This document shows positions 12,851 to 13,665 of a DNA stretch of 13,665 nucleotides, one piece after another. Made by a program: the position numbers and the translations under genes. Under the pieces are notes generated by a model that was given only the letters and a program-made list of their open reading frames with translations, made no database searches and was not told the origin of the DNA. This DNA comes from Rubrobacter sp. (lineage in GTDB: Bacteria > Actinomycetota > Rubrobacteria > Rubrobacterales > Rubrobacteraceae): positions 1-13,665 of the forward strand of contig JACDGB010000011.1 of the NCBI GenBank assembly GCA_013815485.1, written 5' to 3'. Numbering within the stretch: position 1 is the first letter of the stretch; each line of letters begins with the position of its first letter.

Positions 12851-13665
12851 TCATGCCGGAGTCACGGCGAGTACCCTCGCGTCTCTCGCCCTCATGGAGG
12901 ATTCAGGGTCTGCCTTGCGGGAGAGATAGCCGAGCGCGTAGACTTTCCCATCCACCGGAAGCGGAGCCACCGAGGAGAGCCAGCCGACCACGTCCACTGA
13001 GGGCACCGGGCCGGCCAGCTTCTTCTCGCCTTGAAGGATTTCATCTCCAGCCTCCGGCGGCTCCATCGAGCCGGGCTCCAGTTCGAAGCGGTAGAGTTTC
13101 TTGTTCGGGCTTCCGCGGTAGTGCATCCGCGCAACCGTCTCCTGGCCGGGGTAGCAACCCTTCCCGAAGCTGACGGCTCGTTGCAGAAAGTTCTCCGACT
13201 CGCCGGGGAAATTGTCTGGGGTGATGTCCGCGCCAAAGCGGGGGATGCCTGCTGCTATTCGGGCGGTTTCGTAGGCGTCGCTTCCGGCGGGCGTGGCTCC
13301 GGCTCCGATCAGATACTCGCGGACTGCTGGCAGGGAGCCCGGAGCGCAGATCACATCGTACCCGCCAACCGGCGCCGCGACGCCCGCGACGAGCAAGGCA
13401 AAGCCGCCGATCTCCACCCGGACGGCCTCGTGCTCGGCGGGATCCAGGTCTCCGAGGAGTTCCCTCGCCTGTGGCCCGTAAAGGCCGATGATGGCCCACG
13501 GTTCGTCCGCAGTAGATAGATCCTCCATCTTCACGCGGGAGAACGGAGCGTAGCGGCCCAGTATCTCCTTCGCCGCTTCCACCCCTTCGGGACCGGTGTC
13601 CACGAAGACATCATCTCCGTTCTTGAGGACTCGGAGGTCTGTCCGCACGCGCCCTTTCGGGTTCA
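12851..13665 (-). CDS. YgfZ/GcvT-domain folate-binding protein, start outside the window
   Basis: A protein of the YgfZ family (aminomethyltransferase-like fold), tetrahydrofolate-binding and linked in E. coli to keeping certain Fe-S enzymes active. The hallmark KGCYPGQETVARMHYRG is present (the KGC[FY]xGQE signature with its conserved cysteine), preceded by ARIAAGIPRFGADITPDNFPGES. At the right edge the frame is still open and reads NPKGRVRTDLRVL, the usual segment before the folate site, so the true start is upstream of the window and GTG 13648 is internal. About 270 residues are visible. The stop at 12851 is 21 nt from vsr. A relation to the nearby suf operon is plausible, but a restriction-modification cassette separates them. 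Confidence 0.9.
   Translation of the reverse strand, partial: NPKGRVRTDLRVLKNGDDVFVDTGPEGVEAAKEILGRYAPFSRVKMEDLSTADEPWAIIGLYGPQARELLGDLDPAEHEAVRVEIGGFALLVAGVAAPVGGYDVICAPGSLPAVREYLIGAGATPAGSDAYETARIAAGIPRFGADITPDNFPGESENFLQRAVSFGKGCYPGQETVARMHYRGSPNKKLYRFELEPGSMEPPEAGDEILQGEKKLAGPVPSVDVVGWLSSVAPLPVDGKVYALGYLSRKADPESSMRARDARVLAVTPA

Noticed and set aside
2823..13118. Avoidance of CCGCGG, the inferred methyltransferase target
   Set aside because: By eye there are at least five sites (2823, 3552, 5488, 7962, 13113). I cannot count exactly or compute an expectation reliably, so no claim of avoidance is made.
1..13665. Transposase, integrase, CRISPR array, tRNA or att site
   Set aside because: None was found on either strand. 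The only tandem repeat array is the coding 24-bp repeat at 1906-1977, which has no spacers.

Overview
The window is about 13.7 kb of high-GC bacterial chromosome. A suf Fe-S assembly operon with SufU and an embedded Rieske ferredoxin, many GTG and TTG starts, and overall gene style suggest an actinobacterium, perhaps a Rubrobacter-like deep branch. That placement is an inference from gene content only.

Left part, + strand (1-3351): the 3' end of a short-chain dehydrogenase, a 126-aa membrane protein of unknown function, a frameshifted and truncated remnant of a circularly permuted ATP-grasp gene, and a Tat-exported, probably lipid-anchored arylsulfotransferase-like protein. A large dyad precedes the last gene, and its 5' coding region carries a 24-bp tandem repeat.

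Middle part, - strand (3539-10007): one long suf transcription unit in the order sufC, sufB, a small low-GC Cys/His-rich gene, sufD, Rieske ferredoxin, sufS, sufU, GFA-family zinc protein. SufB, SufC and SufD form the scaffold and ATPase. SufS and SufU mobilise sulfur from cysteine. The Rieske protein may supply electrons. Most junctions are tight (4-nt overlap to 13-nt gap). The exception is the 586-nt sufB-sufD interval, which holds the small gene and a 9-bp hairpin. A promoter candidate with a 17-bp spacer lies upstream of sufC, with a short palindrome over the expected transcription start.

Right part, - strand (10295-13665): a partial ygfZ-like folate-binding gene (a protein class linked to Fe-S enzyme maintenance), then vsr, a 5-methylcytosine methyltransferase, an Eco29kI-like GIY-YIG restriction endonuclease broken by two frameshifts, and a small PchB/AroQ-type chorismate mutase. 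The vsr-methyltransferase-endonuclease-mutase junctions all overlap by 3 to 8 nt. This looks like a restriction-modification cassette that has lost its nuclease but kept its methyltransferase and its mismatch repair enzyme.

The gap between the chorismate mutase and sufC (10008-10294) contains the suf promoter and a perfect 12-bp inverted repeat with a 65-nt loop that I cannot assign. No tRNA, rRNA, CRISPR array, transposase or convincing Rho-independent terminator was seen.
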